A DNA stretch of 64,000 nt from Bradyrhizobium sp. SZCCT0231 (GCF_018130245.1 NZ_JAFCKP010000007.1:186001-250000), one strand, 5' to 3'. Positions 44,097-55,472 are shown, counted from the first letter of the stretch. Made by a program: numbers and translations. Notes: a model not told the origin generated them from the letters alone.

Positions 44097-46100
44097 ATGC
44101 GCTTCACGCCCCAATTCCTCGACGAGCTTCGTGCCCGGCTTTCGGTCTCCGAAGTCGTGGGCAAGCGCGTCAGGCTGAAGAAGGCAGGGCGGGAGTGGAA
44201 GGGGCTGTCGCCGTTCCAGCAGGAGAAGACGCCGTCCTTCTACGTCAACGACCAGAAGGGCTTTTACCACGACTTCTCCTCCGGCAAGCATGGCGACATC
44301 ATCACCTTCGTGATGGAGACCGACGGCCTGCCGTTCGCGGAGGCCGTCGAGCGGCTCGCGGGCATGGCGGGCCTGCCGCTGCCGGCGGTGACGCCGGATG
44401 CGGCGCGGCACGAGCAGCGGCGTAAGTCGCTGCATGACGTCATGGATCTCGCCGCAAAATTCTTCGCGGAGACGCTGGCCTCACGCGTCGGTGCGAAAGC
44501 GCGCGGCTATCTCGCCGACCGCGCCATCTCGCCGGCGACGCAATTGCAGTTCCGCCTCGGCTACGCCCCGCCCGATCGCTTCGCGCTGAAGGAGCATCTC
44601 GGCAAGCTCGGAATCTCCGTCGACGACATGATCGAGACCGGGCTGCTCGTCGCCGGCAACGACATTCCAGTGCCCTATGACCGCTTCCGCGATCGCGTGA
44701 TGTTCCCGATCACGGATCTGCGCGGCCGTGTCATCGCCTTCGGCGGGCGCGCGCTGGAGAAGGACGTTCCGGCAAAATACCTGAACTCGCCGGAGACGCC
44801 GCTCTTCCACAAGGGCGACAATCTCTACAATCACCAGACCGCGCGCAAAGCCACGCATGACGGCAGCGCGCTGATCGTGGTCGAAGGCTATGTCGACGTC
44901 ATCGCCATGGTCACCGCGGGCTTTGCGGGCAGCGTGGCGCCGCTCGGCACCGCGCTCACCGAGAGCCAGCTCGCGCTGCTCTGGAAGATGGCGGACGAGC
45001 CGATCCTCTGCTTCGACGGCGACCGCGCCGGGCAGAAGGCGGCCTATCGCGCCGCCGATCTCGCGCTGCCCTTCCTTAGCCCCGGCAAGAGCCTGCGCTT
45101 TGCGCTGCTGCCGGAAGGGCAGGACCCCGACGATCTCGTTCGCTCGGGCGGGCGCGGCGCGATCGAGGAGGTGATCGCGGCGGCGCGGCCGCTCGCCGAC
45201 ATGGTCTGGTCGCGCGAGCTCGAAGGCGGCAATTTCGCCACGCCCGAACGCCGCGCCGCGCTGGAGGCGCGCATCAAGGAGCTCACGAACGGCATCCGCG
45301 ACGAGGTGGTGCGGCGCTATTATCGCGACGAATTCGTCGAGCGGCTGCAGCGCACCTTCGCACCCGAAGGCGGGCGCGGCGGCTTCGGCAGCCGCGGCAA
45401 TTTCCGCCCCGGCGGCGGCCGGCCGTTCCAGCCGAGGGGCGGTGCGAATCGATTCGGGGGCCAGGGATTTGGCGGCGGCCGCCGTGGCGCCCCGGGTCCC
45501 ACCCTGCTACCGTCCGGCCCCTACCAGGCGGCGAGCCCCCAGCTTGCAGCCAGCCCGATCATGAAGGGCCAGCGCAGCGCCATCTCCCGCCGCGAGGCCC
45601 TGATTCTGCAATCCCTGATCAACCACCCCTGGCTGCTGCATGAGCACCTGGAGGAGGTCGCGGCCCTGGAGCTCGCCCATCCCGAGGCCCACAAGCTCCG
45701 GGCCGGCATCATCGCCGCCTTCGCCAACGATCATCATCATTCTCCGGACCCCGAGGAGCAGGCCGAGAAGATGCGCGCCGACCTCGAGAAGGGTGGATTT
45801 ACCCCGCTACTTCAAAGGGTTGAGCGAGGCATCACCACCGCGGCGGTGTGGGGCGCCCGCGAGGGCGCGGCACGGGACGACGTTCTTGCCACCTGGCATC
45901 AGCTGGTTGCCTTGCATCGGCAATGGCATTCACTACTTAGAGAGCTGAAAGACGCCGAGCTGGCCTTGGGGGAGGACCCCAGCGAGGCCAATTTGGCATG
46001 GCTGCGTGACGTCAAGGCCCGGATGGCCGAAGTCGACGGTACCGAGGCCCTGATCGAGGGTTTTGGCGAACTGTCGGGTCGGTTCCAGAAGAGCGTATGA
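44097..46100 (+). CDS. dnaG: DNA primase
   Basis: 667 residues; synthesises RNA primers for replication. N-terminal CHC2-like domain (1-100) is present in fold (KGLSPFQQEKTPSFYVNDQK, then FYHDFSSGKHGDIITF), but the zinc-binding cysteines and histidine are all replaced. The TOPRIM core has EGYVDVIAM and CFDGDRAGQKA (about 263-315) with catalytic acids. A Gly/Arg-rich linker (about 420-470) leads to the C-terminal helicase-binding region (to 667). It is followed by rpoD, as in many alphaproteobacteria. Confidence 0.96.
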   Translation: MRFTPQFLDELRARLSVSEVVGKRVRLKKAGREWKGLSPFQQEKTPSFYVNDQKGFYHDFSSGKHGDIITFVMETDGLPFAEAVERLAGMAGLPLPAVTPDAARHEQRRKSLHDVMDLAAKFFAETLASRVGAKARGYLADRAISPATQLQFRLGYAPPDRFALKEHLGKLGISVDDMIETGLLVAGNDIPVPYDRFRDRVMFPITDLRGRVIAFGGRALEKDVPAKYLNSPETPLFHKGDNLYNHQTARKATHDGSALIVVEGYVDVIAMVTAGFAGSVAPLGTALTESQLALLWKMADEPILCFDGDRAGQKAAYRAADLALPFLSPGKSLRFALLPEGQDPDDLVRSGGRGAIEEVIAAARPLADMVWSRELEGGNFATPERRAALEARIKELTNGIRDEVVRRYYRDEFVERLQRTFAPEGGRGGFGSRGNFRPGGGRPFQPRGGANRFGGQGFGGGRRGAPGPTLLPSGPYQAASPQLAASPIMKGQRSAISRREALILQSLINHPWLLHEHLEEVAALELAHPEAHKLRAGIIAAFANDHHHSPDPEEQAEKMRADLEKGGFTPLLQRVERGITTAAVWGAREGAARDDVLATWHQLVALHRQWHSLLRELKDAELALGEDPSEANLAWLRDVKARMAEVDGTEALIEGFGELSGRFQKSV

Positions 46101-46475
46101 TGAAAGAATCATGCGGACGGCCGGGGCCGGGACCGCTAAAAGACTCGCCAAATCCAAGGTTTGGCGGCAAAAACAGGGTTAATCGAGGCTTAACGGTCTT
46201 GTAGCACTTTGGCCCAGAGGCGGCCGCAGGCAGAACAGACGCGTCAGGAATGAATCCGCGCAATAGCTGTTGGCACTACACCTGCATCCGCCGCGACAAA
46301 GAGGCTCACGAAGCGTTAGGCAAATCCGGCGAGAGAGAGTTGGGGGTGGCGAGAGACATGCGCGCCGCCCTTTCCGTGTCGAGAGCTGCCGAAGCGAGAG
46401 CGTCGAGCAACAGGTTCAAGTGAATTCACGCGGGCGCGGCGATCGTCTCGCATGAAGCGCGTTTAGGAGCAATGG
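46101..46475. other. dnaG-rpoD spacer, rpoD leader
   Basis: 375 bp without an ORF. It ends with AGGAG at 46465-46469 in front of rpoD. No clear -35/-10 pair or terminator was identified, so rpoD may partly share the dnaG transcript. Confidence 0.45.
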
Positions 46476-48620
<2,145 letters not shown>

Positions 48621-48641
48621 TCGTAGTCAGCGATCCAAAGC

Positions 48642-48669
48642 AAAACGGCGGGCCTGGCCCGCCGTTTTT
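48642..48669 (+). terminator. rpoD terminator
   Basis: Stem AAAACGGCGGGC / GCCCGCCGTTTT with a CTG loop and T5. Confidence 0.85.
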
Positions 48670-48674
48670 CTTGT

Positions 48675-48754
48675 CGTCATTGCGAGCGGAGCGAAGCAAT
48701 CCAGAGTCTTTCCGCAGAGGCAGTCTGGATTGCTTCGCTCCGCTCGCAATGACG
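48675..48754. repeat. palindromic repeat family C, copy 2
   Basis: Arms CGTCATTGCGAGCGGAGCGA and TCGCTCCGCTCGCAATGACG; same family as 22965-23045. Confidence 0.85.
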
Positions 48755-48770
48755 TGGAGAGGCTGAATGT

Positions 48771-49007
48771 CTACTTCTTCTTCGCCCCGACCCGCTCGAT
48801 CCGCTTGATCTCCAGCACCGGCCGGCCGCTCTTTTCCGCGATCTCGCGGTCCTGCTCCATGATGAAGGCGCGCGCGGGTTCGTCGCCGTCGAGGCCGCCG
48901 AGCAGCTCGGCGGGGACGCGGCGGTTCGAGCGTTGGGAATCGTCTTCGTAGACGACATTGAAGAAGGCGAATTCGCCCTTGGGATTGGTTCCGGGTTTTT
49001 TGGCCAT
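48771..49007 (-). CDS. conserved hypothetical small protein
   Basis: 78 residues, basic at both ends (MAKKPGTNPKGEF ... IKRIERVGAKKK). FFNVVYEDDSQRSNRRVPAE and LGGLDGDEPARAFIMEQDRE may be a small DNA- or RNA-binding-like fold, but no function is known. A 15-bp tandem repeat lies 32 bp upstream of the start and may be in its promoter. Confidence 0.75.
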   Translation of the reverse strand: MAKKPGTNPKGEFAFFNVVYEDDSQRSNRRVPAELLGGLDGDEPARAFIMEQDREIAEKSGRPVLEIKRIERVGAKKK

Positions 49008-49038
49008 GGCGGCTTGTCGTCGATAGCCGCGTCATAGT

Positions 49039-49068
49039 CAAATGACTTTGCGCCAAATGACTTTGCGC
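49039..49068. repeat. tandem duplication of CAAATGACTTTGCGC
   Basis: Two exact 15-bp copies lie end to end upstream of the 78-residue protein gene. AGTCA-AA-TGACT (49036-49047) forms an inverted repeat at the left edge. Confidence 0.75.
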
Positions 49069-49128
49069 GCCGCCGGGAGGTAACACCAAGCCGTTGCCGC
49101 GGGACCCCAGTGCACGCGGCCCTTGCTC

Positions 49129-49160
49129 AATAAACGGCGGGCCGAAGCCCGCCGTTTATT
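49129..49160. terminator. bidirectional-type terminator hairpin
   Basis: AATAAACGGCGGGC / GCCCGCCGTTTATT with a CGAA loop; on the plus strand it is followed by T5. No plus-strand gene precedes it, so it may end an unannotated small transcript. Confidence 0.6.
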
Positions 49161-49486
49161 TTTTTCAGCGTCGCCCGGGGCTGGCAGGGCGACAACCTAA
49201 AATAGAATGCTATAGAAGGTGCCCTGCGATGGCAAGGCAAATCGTGGCGGCCTCGATGTCGCAGCGGGCGCATCAGATATGCGTTGGTTGCGATGTCGGA
49301 TGCCGCGGAACATCGAAACAATTGCTTGGATTGTCAAACCACTTTGTTCATCTGTGCGGCTCTCGCAACGCGGCGCGCGTGGCGCACTTTGTCGGAAGGC
49401 GCACCAAGCTGCACGCCTTCCTGTCTGCGCGCAGGCGATCTGATGCTGACATAAGTTAATCGGGCTCGCGCTTCCCGGCGTGCGCA
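49161..49486. other. intergenic, no gene seen
   Basis: A frame on the plus strand (49219-49443) has no start signals or family resemblance. No RNA recognised. Confidence 0.4.
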
Positions 49487-49807
49487 TCACTGCGCGCGCG
49501 TGCGCTGCGCCACTTCCTGCACGGCGAGCCGCGATCCGTGTCCGCCGCCTTTGCCGCTGTCCGTCTTGCGCCCCTGCGCCATGATCGCGCTGCCCATCGC
49601 AGCCGAGCCGAAGGTGATGAGGAAGGAGGCGAGCAGCAGGAGAAGTGCAATGCCTGGTGCGCGGTCGGCGAAGATCATCTCGCGCAGATGTCCGGGATTG
49701 AGCCAGAGCAGGCCGCCGACCAGCAGTGCAGCCGCGCAGGCGCCGATCGCGAGGTTGATCGCGAGCAGGCGGAACAGGGGAATGCGGAGGAGGGAGGGGA
49801 TCTGCAT
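49487..49807 (-). CDS. two-helix membrane protein, unknown
   Basis: 106 residues. Two hydrophobic segments (about 10-38 and 48-76) and a Gly/Lys-rich cytoplasmic tail. The ATG at 49807 has no strong ribosome site. Small proteins of this type are common in Bradyrhizobium (from memory); function unknown. Confidence 0.6.
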   Translation of the reverse strand: MQIPSLLRIPLFRLLAINLAIGACAAALLVGGLLWLNPGHLREMIFADRAPGIALLLLLASFLITFGSAAMGSAIMAQGRKTDSGKGGGHGSRLAVQEVAQRTRAQ

Positions 49808-49889
49808 AGCTGATGGCCTCGTGCTGGCTCAACGCATCGACCGACTGCGCGGCGCAAGTAACAACATCATAGTGCCAACTCTCTCGTCC

Positions 49890-50011
49890 GTCATTCTGGG
49901 GCGCACGAAGCGCGAGCTATGGTGCGCAATTGCGCACCTGAGAATCCATTCATCGACCGTCTCTGCTGCTCGATGGATTCCGGGTTCGCGCTCCGCGCGC
50001 CCCGGAATGAC
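49890..50011. repeat. palindromic repeat family D, copy 2
   Basis: GTCATTCTGGGGCGCACGAA at the left; GCGCGCCCCGGAATGACG at the right, with the inner GATTCCGGGTTCGCG element. Confidence 0.75.
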
Positions 50012-50115
50012 GAGAGGAGGGTGTGGCGCGACCACTCATCTCATCTCGTCTCATCTCATGGAGCTGCGTCGCCACCTTTGGAACTCAACCGTGTGGAAAC
50101 CCGCGTCCGTCGCCT

Positions 50116-50643
50116 TTACGCCGCCGGAGCCACCCGGCTGCCCGCCTCGCTCGCCTGCGCCGCCTGTTGACGTTCCACCATGGTCTGCCACAGCGTTGCG
50201 ATGCTTTCTTGGGTCTGCGGCGCGATCAGGCAGTGGCCCTCATTGTCGAAGCCGCAGAACCGCGCCGACGGATCCTTCTTCACCTCGGTCAGCGCCTGGT
50301 TGATCATCTCGAGACACATCATCACCTGGCCGACGTCCTGCAGGCGGGTGTGATGCAGGATGTCCATCAGGCGGAACGTCATCACCGCGGGACGGCCGAA
50401 GCTGATGCCGGGGCGGCCGAGCTCGAACAGCACGTTCACCGCAGGAAGCACGCCGCGGATGTGCTCCAGCACGCCGGCCATGTCTTCCACGCTGCAGGGG
50501 ACGAGATGGGCAGCCTGCGCCGGCGTAGCCGCCGGCGTCGGCGGCGCGAGGCCGAGCGCGGCGATCACCTCCTGCTCGATCCACTGCCGCACCAGGGCAG
50601 GGGCATTGCGGATCTGCTCGGTGCTCAAGGTAATTCCGGTCAT
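50116..50643 (-). CDS. conserved hypothetical protein
   Basis: 175 residues from the ATG at 50643, with AGGAG 8 bases upstream. Mostly helical (QIRNAPALVRQWIEQEVIAA, VEDMAGVLEHIRGVLPAVNV, RFCGFDNEGHCLIAP). No known family role; no signal peptide. An isolated minus-strand gene opposed to the transglycosylase. Confidence 0.72.
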   Translation of the reverse strand: MTGITLSTEQIRNAPALVRQWIEQEVIAALGLAPPTPAATPAQAAHLVPCSVEDMAGVLEHIRGVLPAVNVLFELGRPGISFGRPAVMTFRLMDILHHTRLQDVGQVMMCLEMINQALTEVKKDPSARFCGFDNEGHCLIAPQTQESIATLWQTMVERQQAAQASEAGSRVAPAA

Positions 50644-50814
50644 GTGCGGCTCTCCTGTTTGGCTCAGTCTAGAAAGCAGGGCGTGGGACAGTTTGATGCG
50701 GATCAAGCCTTGTGCCTCAAGCCTTGCGCTTCAAACCTTGCGCTTTGACGCTCGCAGCGTTCCCGGGCATGATCGCGCGCTGCTTCGCGCTGGTATCTTG
50801 GGGGATTGCTCCAC

Positions 50815-51621
50815 ATGCTGAGACTGCTTCCCGCCGCCGCGTTGGTCGTGTCTCTGGCCGGCGGGTCGGCGCAGGCCGCCCGCTGCGGCGGCGACTTCAA
50901 CAGCTTCATTGCCAGCATGGCCCAGGAAGCGCAGGCGGCCGGCGTCTCCGCGGGCGTGACCAGCGCGGCGCTCAGCGGCGTGACGCCTGATGGCGCCGTG
51001 CTCGCCTTCGACCGGCGCCAGCGCTACACCTTCAACAAGAGCTTCGAGCAGTATGTCTCGACCCGCGTCGGCCCCGGCCGCATCAATGGCGGACGGGCTC
51101 TGCTGCAGCGCCATGCCGCGCTGCTGTCGCGGATCGAGCAGCAATTCGGCGTGCCGCGCTACATCCTGGTCGCGATCTGGGGGTTGGAAAGCGACTTCGG
51201 CAAAGGCGACACCGGCAAGCTGCCGGTGATGCGCACGCTGGCGACGCTCGCGCATGATTGCCGCCGCACCGATCTGTTCCAGGGCGAGCTGCTCGCCGCC
51301 CTCAAGATCATGCAGCGCGGCGACCTGCCGCTGCGCGACCTCATCGGCGCCTATGCCGGCGAGATCGGCCAGACCCAGTTCCTGCCGTCGTCCTACATCA
51401 AGTACGGCGTCGATTTCGACGGCGACGGCCATGTCGACCTCCGCCACAGCGTCCCCGACGTGCTCGCCTCGACCGCGAACTTGCTCCACACCAACGGCTT
51501 CAAGATGGGCCAGCCCTATGGCGAAGGCACCACCAATTTCGAGGCGATGCGCGAGTGGAACAGGGCGGTGGTCTATCGCAAGACCATCGGGTATTTCGCC
51601 GATCGGCTGATGGGGCAGTGA
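50815..51621 (+). CDS. lytic murein transglycosylase, MltB-like
   Basis: 268 residues with a signal peptide (LLPAAALVVSLAGGSAQA). The SLT_2 domain (about 30-260) has RYILVAIWGLESDFGKGDTG with the catalytic Glu, then IGAYAGEIGQTQFLPSSYIK and DGHVDLRHSVPDVLASTANL. It cleaves peptidoglycan glycan strands to anhydro products in the periplasm. The start at 50815 is the only codon with the signal peptide directly following. Confidence 0.9.
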   Translation: MLRLLPAAALVVSLAGGSAQAARCGGDFNSFIASMAQEAQAAGVSAGVTSAALSGVTPDGAVLAFDRRQRYTFNKSFEQYVSTRVGPGRINGGRALLQRHAALLSRIEQQFGVPRYILVAIWGLESDFGKGDTGKLPVMRTLATLAHDCRRTDLFQGELLAALKIMQRGDLPLRDLIGAYAGEIGQTQFLPSSYIKYGVDFDGDGHVDLRHSVPDVLASTANLLHTNGFKMGQPYGEGTTNFEAMREWNRAVVYRKTIGYFADRLMGQ

Positions 51622-51838
51622 GGATCCACATACACGGTGTCATCGCCCGGCTTGCCGTCTTCGCCAAGCTTCGCCGGCCGAGCACCCTTTTGGGCCCGGC
51701 GTAGCCGGGTCGCGGGGAATGACCGGTTGGTCAAGTCCCCAATCGTGGAACCTGGATTACTTTTTTTGAAATGAAGCCGAACCGTTGCCGGCCTCGGTTT
51801 TTAACATGTGTTATGGAGGCATGCATTGGGAGCCGCCG

Positions 51839-52213
51839 ATGGCACAGACAAAGCCATTTCGTGCGACAGCGCTGATCGTTGAAGACGACGCCATGCAGCG
51901 GGAGATGCTTTGCGTCCTCCTGGAAGAGAGCGGCTACCAGGTCATCCAGTGCGAAAGCGCCGAGGCGGCCGAGCGCGTCCTCGACAACAGCGCCGACGCG
52001 CTCTGTCTGATGCTGACCGACGTCCAGCTTGCCGGCAGCATGAACGGCGTCGAGCTCGCGCACGTTGCCAAGCGCCGCAATCCGAAGCTCGACGTCGTCG
52101 TCACCTCCGGCCGTCCCTTGAAGCAGCCCTTGCCCGACGGCGCCAAGTTCTGGGCCAAGCCCTGGGCGCCGCTCGACGTGCTGCGCGAGGCCGAGATCGC
52201 GCAACTGTCCTGA
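51839..52213 (+). CDS. single-domain response regulator
   Basis: 124 residues, only a receiver domain. The acidic pair is in LIVEDDAM, the phospho-acceptor Asp in LMLTDVQLAG, the switch Ser in VVTSGRP and the conserved Lys in KFWAKPW. GGGAG lies 6 bases before the start. No kinase or output domain is adjacent, so it is an orphan receiver that probably passes phosphate or binds a partner. Confidence 0.88.
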   Translation: MAQTKPFRATALIVEDDAMQREMLCVLLEESGYQVIQCESAEAAERVLDNSADALCLMLTDVQLAGSMNGVELAHVAKRRNPKLDVVVTSGRPLKQPLPDGAKFWAKPWAPLDVLREAEIAQLS

Positions 52214-52260
52214 CCGCTGGCCCGCTTTCTCGCCGCGAGTCGCGGTGATAAGGTCCGCCC

Positions 52261-52872
52261 ATGACCTGGTCCTTCCTGCTCACCTCGCTCATCGTCGTCG
52301 CTTCGCCCGGCACCGGCGTGCTTTACACGCTGGCCGCGGCGCTGACCCGCGGCTCGCGGGCCAGCATAGCTGCAGCCTTCGGCTGCACGCTCGGAATCGT
52401 GCCGCACATGGTGGCGGCGATGCTCGGCCTTGCCGCCGTGCTCCACACCAGCGCACTTGCCTTCGCCGTGCTGAAATGGTGCGGGGTCGCCTATCTGCTC
52501 TACATGTCCTGGCAGGCGCTGCGCGAGACGGGGGCGCTCGCGGTTGGCGGCGAGATCAAGGAGCGATCGAGTGGCCGCGTCATTGTCACGGGCTTTCTGA
52601 TCAACATCCTCAACCCAAAACTGTCGATCTTCTTCCTCGCCTTCCTGCCGCAGTTCATCGCGGCGGACGAGGCCCACGTGCTGGCGCGCATGCTGGAATT
52701 GAGCGGCGCCTTCATGGCGATGACCTTTGCGGTGTTCGTCCTCTACGGCTTCTCCGCCGCCGCGGTGCGCGAGCGCGTCATCTCCCGCCCGGGCGTCATG
52801 GCCTGGCTACGCCGCAGCTTTGCGGCAGGCTTTGCCGCACTCGGCGCCAAGCTGGCGTTCGCGGAGCGGTAG
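52261..52872 (+). CDS. LysE-family exporter
   Basis: 203 residues, six hydrophobic segments. Signature LIVVASPGTGVLYTLAAALT, RGSRASIAAAFGCTLGIVPH and NPKLSIFFLAFLPQFIA. Second LysE paralogue in the window (other at 41317). Substrate unknown. Confidence 0.88.
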   Translation: MTWSFLLTSLIVVASPGTGVLYTLAAALTRGSRASIAAAFGCTLGIVPHMVAAMLGLAAVLHTSALAFAVLKWCGVAYLLYMSWQALRETGALAVGGEIKERSSGRVIVTGFLINILNPKLSIFFLAFLPQFIAADEAHVLARMLELSGAFMAMTFAVFVLYGFSAAAVRERVISRPGVMAWLRRSFAAGFAALGAKLAFAER

Positions 52873-52959
52873 GTTCTCTTCAGCTCCTGAGAGATCGTGC
52901 CCGGTACAAGCCCGGCCATGACGCCGTCGGAGCATCTACGCCTCAAACACTCATCCAAC

Positions 52960-52982
52960 AAAAAAGCGGGCCCGTTGCCCGC
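52960..52982 (-). terminator. terminator downstream of the Lys/Ala peptide gene
   Basis: Minus strand GCGGGC-AACGG-GCCCGC followed by T6. It lies 77 bp beyond the stop codon at 53059. Confidence 0.6.
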
Positions 52983-53058
52983 CATCTTCAAACCCGTGCG
53001 ACCTACCCGACGCCCGGGCGGAGCGAGACCCCACCCGGGCAAAGAAACAGAAGCCTCG

Positions 53059-53127
53059 TTACTTCTTCTTCGCCTTCTTGGCCTTTTTCGCCTTCTTCTT
53101 CGCCGCCTTCTTCGCTTTCTTAGCCAT
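53059..53127 (-). CDS. 22-residue Lys/Ala-only peptide
   Basis: An ATG at 53127 with GAGAGG 5 bases upstream opens 22 codons that encode only Met, Ala and Lys (15 Lys, 6 Ala) in a histone-H1-tail-like pattern of KK and A/AA steps, followed by TAA. A terminator lies downstream, so a short monocistronic mRNA is plausible. Such peptides could bind DNA or RNA; this is inference. It is too short for gene finders. Confidence 0.6.
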   Translation of the reverse strand: MAKKAKKAAKKKAKKAKKAKKK

Positions 53128-53543
53128 AGTATCCTCTCAAGGGTTAATGGTGGAACGCGACACGAGGGATGCTCGGCGGAGGGCCAGCCTCGCAACATCC
53201 TCGAGGACAAACTCAGCAGATTCGGAGCCGGCTGCCCCGCGCTGTCATATCTCCGTCATCGCGTTATCCACAGCTCAGATGCGTTTTCGGGTGATTTTGG
53301 TTCGCGAATCCGCTTCGCGCGCGCCCGCGGCATGGCCCGCTCGTCCGCAGCACGGCTTGCTTAACGATTCCGGAATCCGCTCGGCGGATTCATCAATCCA
53401 AAACCAATGCCCGATTTTGCGCGATTGCGGTGAGACTCCATTAAGCGCGTCGCCCACATGATCGACCGCAAGAACACGGGGGCGGGTATGTACGGGCAGT
53501 TGCCAAACGAAGAGGGCGGGACCATGCGCGTCCCGCAGTCGCC
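53128..53543. other. intergenic, no gene seen
   Basis: Holds the upstream regions of the Lys/Ala peptide gene and of the diguanylate cyclase. No ORF is supported and no operator is clear. Confidence 0.4.
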
Positions 53544-54752
53544 ATGCTGAGCGTGCCGACACTCTGGACCGTCATCGTCATCAACTTCCTGGCGCTGGGC
53601 CTGATCTGGGCCTATGTGGCGCGCGCTTATCCCAAATTCGAGGCGGCGCGGTACTGGACGGCGGCGGCGGTGCTGGCTGCAGCCGGCGCGGCGATCTCGA
53701 TGCTGCGCGACGTGATGGATCCGGGCTTTCCGCTGATCGGCGGCGGCGGCCTGATGATCTTCTCGTCGTGGCTCGCCTGCATGGGCGTGACCCGGTTCTA
53801 TCACCGGCCGGTGTCCTGGCCGACCGCGATCGCCGTCTCGCTGCTCTGCAGCGCCGGCCTCGCCTTCTTCCTGGTCGTCACCGACAACATGCCGATGCGG
53901 GTCGTGATCTACTCGCTGGCACAATCGACTCCGATCCTGCTGACGCTGCCGCTGCTCCTCGGCCAGCAGAACGGACGGGAAAATCCCGGCGCTCGCCTCG
54001 CTGCGATCGTGGGATTGCTGCTCCTGTCCATTCACGTGGTCCGCTCCGGTGCGGCGCTGCTCGGCTATGGCGGCGCCATCACCGCGATCAACTTCAACGG
54101 TCTGCAGGCGTTGATGATCCTGCTCCTGGTGTTCCTGGCCATGGCTTGGAATTTCGCCTGTCTGCTGATGGCGATCGAGCGGCTGCGCAACGAGGTTGCC
54201 GACCTTGCGTTGCTCGACGATCTCACCGGTGTTGCCAACCGGCGGCATCTGCTGCAGCGCCTGACCGAAGAGTGCGCCCGTTCGGGGCGCAGCGGCGCGC
54301 CGTTCTCGCTGCTGCTGATCGATCTCGACGGTTTCAAGACCATCAACGACACCCATGGCCATGCCGCCGGCGATGCGTGCCTGCAGCACTTCACCCTGAT
54401 GGCGCAGACGCGCCTCCGGCCCGGCGACATGCTCGCCCGCACCGGCGGCGACGAGTTCTGCGTCGTACTGCCGTCCTCGTCGCTGCGCGAGGCTGCCGCG
54501 ATCGCCCGCCGCGTGCTCGAGGTCTGCCGTCAGGATGCCGCCAGCTGCAGCGGCAGCGACATTCCGATCGCGATCTCGATCGGGGTGGCGCAGTGGGACC
54601 GCGACATCGGGGAATTCCCCGACCGCCTGATGGCCAATGCCGACCATGCTCTCTATGCCGCCAAGAAGAACGGCAAGAACGATTTTGCGATCTATGATCC
54701 CGCCCCGCCGCTTTCGCCCGAAACGGTCGAGGCGATGAGGAAATTCGCGTAA
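53544..54752 (+). CDS. membrane diguanylate cyclase (GGDEF)
   Basis: 402 residues. Six hydrophobic segments (about 5-215) form a membrane sensor, followed by a GGDEF domain (about 225-390) that makes cyclic-di-GMP from two GTP. Active site GGDEF is intact (TGGDEFCVVLP), and the inhibitory I-site RPGD is five residues before it. The linker LALLDDLTGVANRRHLLQRL is typical. The signal sensed is unknown. Confidence 0.93.
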   Translation: MLSVPTLWTVIVINFLALGLIWAYVARAYPKFEAARYWTAAAVLAAAGAAISMLRDVMDPGFPLIGGGGLMIFSSWLACMGVTRFYHRPVSWPTAIAVSLLCSAGLAFFLVVTDNMPMRVVIYSLAQSTPILLTLPLLLGQQNGRENPGARLAAIVGLLLLSIHVVRSGAALLGYGGAITAINFNGLQALMILLLVFLAMAWNFACLLMAIERLRNEVADLALLDDLTGVANRRHLLQRLTEECARSGRSGAPFSLLLIDLDGFKTINDTHGHAAGDACLQHFTLMAQTRLRPGDMLARTGGDEFCVVLPSSSLREAAAIARRVLEVCRQDAASCSGSDIPIAISIGVAQWDRDIGEFPDRLMANADHALYAAKKNGKNDFAIYDPAPPLSPETVEAMRKFA

Positions 54753-54785
54753 AGCCTGCTAGGCTTGGGTCGCATTGGGCCTTGC

Positions 54786-55400
54786 ATGATGATGTTTCGC
54801 CTGCTCGCGGCCATTCTCGCCGCTCTTCTGATCAGTCCCGCCGCCGCAACGGACGCCGAGCTCGCGCGCGCCTCCGGAACGCCCGATATCCCCGGCTTGA
54901 AGATCGTCTGGCTGGCGCCATGGGGCGACGTCCGCAACGCAAGACCCTGGCGCAACATCATCGTGCACCAGACCGAGGGACCTGCGGGCTCGGCCCGCGG
55001 CGGCGCGCAAGCGCAGGCGAAGAACCCGACGCGGCGCGGCGTCACGGTCTGGGTCGAGACCGACGGCACGGTCTATTGGGCGGTCGCCGAAAACCTGGTG
55101 CCGACCCACGGCGACGGTGCCAACCGCAACGACAACAAATACATCGACAACAGGCCGACCTACCGCCAGGTGGTGCGCGACAATTCGATCGGAGTCGAAT
55201 TCGCCGGCAACTATCCCGACGTGACGACGGGCCCGACCGAAGCCCAGATCGCGGCGTGGAAGATCCTCGTCAGGGTGCTGCGTGCGCGCTACGACATCCC
55301 GCCTGGCCGCGTCTATGCGCACAACTGGATCGATTACAAGGACGCGCGCTATTGCGAAGGCTGCACGCTCGCGACGATGGCAAGGGAGTGGGGGGAGTGA
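54786..55400 (+). CDS. N-acetylmuramoyl-L-alanine amidase
   Basis: 204 residues with a signal peptide (LLAAILAALLISPAAA). The Amidase_2/PGRP fold has zinc ligands in IIVHQTEG and YAHNWIDYKDARYC and the strand NSIGVEFAGNYPD. It removes stem peptides from peptidoglycan in the periplasm. The start was chosen at the first ATG of the MMMFR cluster; an earlier TTG at 54765 is unlikely. Confidence 0.85.
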   Translation: MMMFRLLAAILAALLISPAAATDAELARASGTPDIPGLKIVWLAPWGDVRNARPWRNIIVHQTEGPAGSARGGAQAQAKNPTRRGVTVWVETDGTVYWAVAENLVPTHGDGANRNDNKYIDNRPTYRQVVRDNSIGVEFAGNYPDVTTGPTEAQIAAWKILVRVLRARYDIPPGRVYAHNWIDYKDARYCEGCTLATMAREWGE

Positions 55401-55446
55401 GGCGCGCCCCCGCCCCGCTATGGAGTGCACCTCGCATCACACAAGC

Positions 55447-55472
55447 AAAAAGCCGGCGTTGCCGCCGGCTTT
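55447..55472. terminator. bidirectional terminator between amidase and rpoH
   Basis: AAAGCCGGCG / CGCCGGCTTT hairpin with T-rich tails on both strands (T5 on the minus strand), between convergent genes. Confidence 0.75.

Noticed and set aside
45360-45510. Gly/Arg-rich segment looked like a tandem repeat or separate gene
   Set aside because: It is the low-complexity linker of DnaG in frame.
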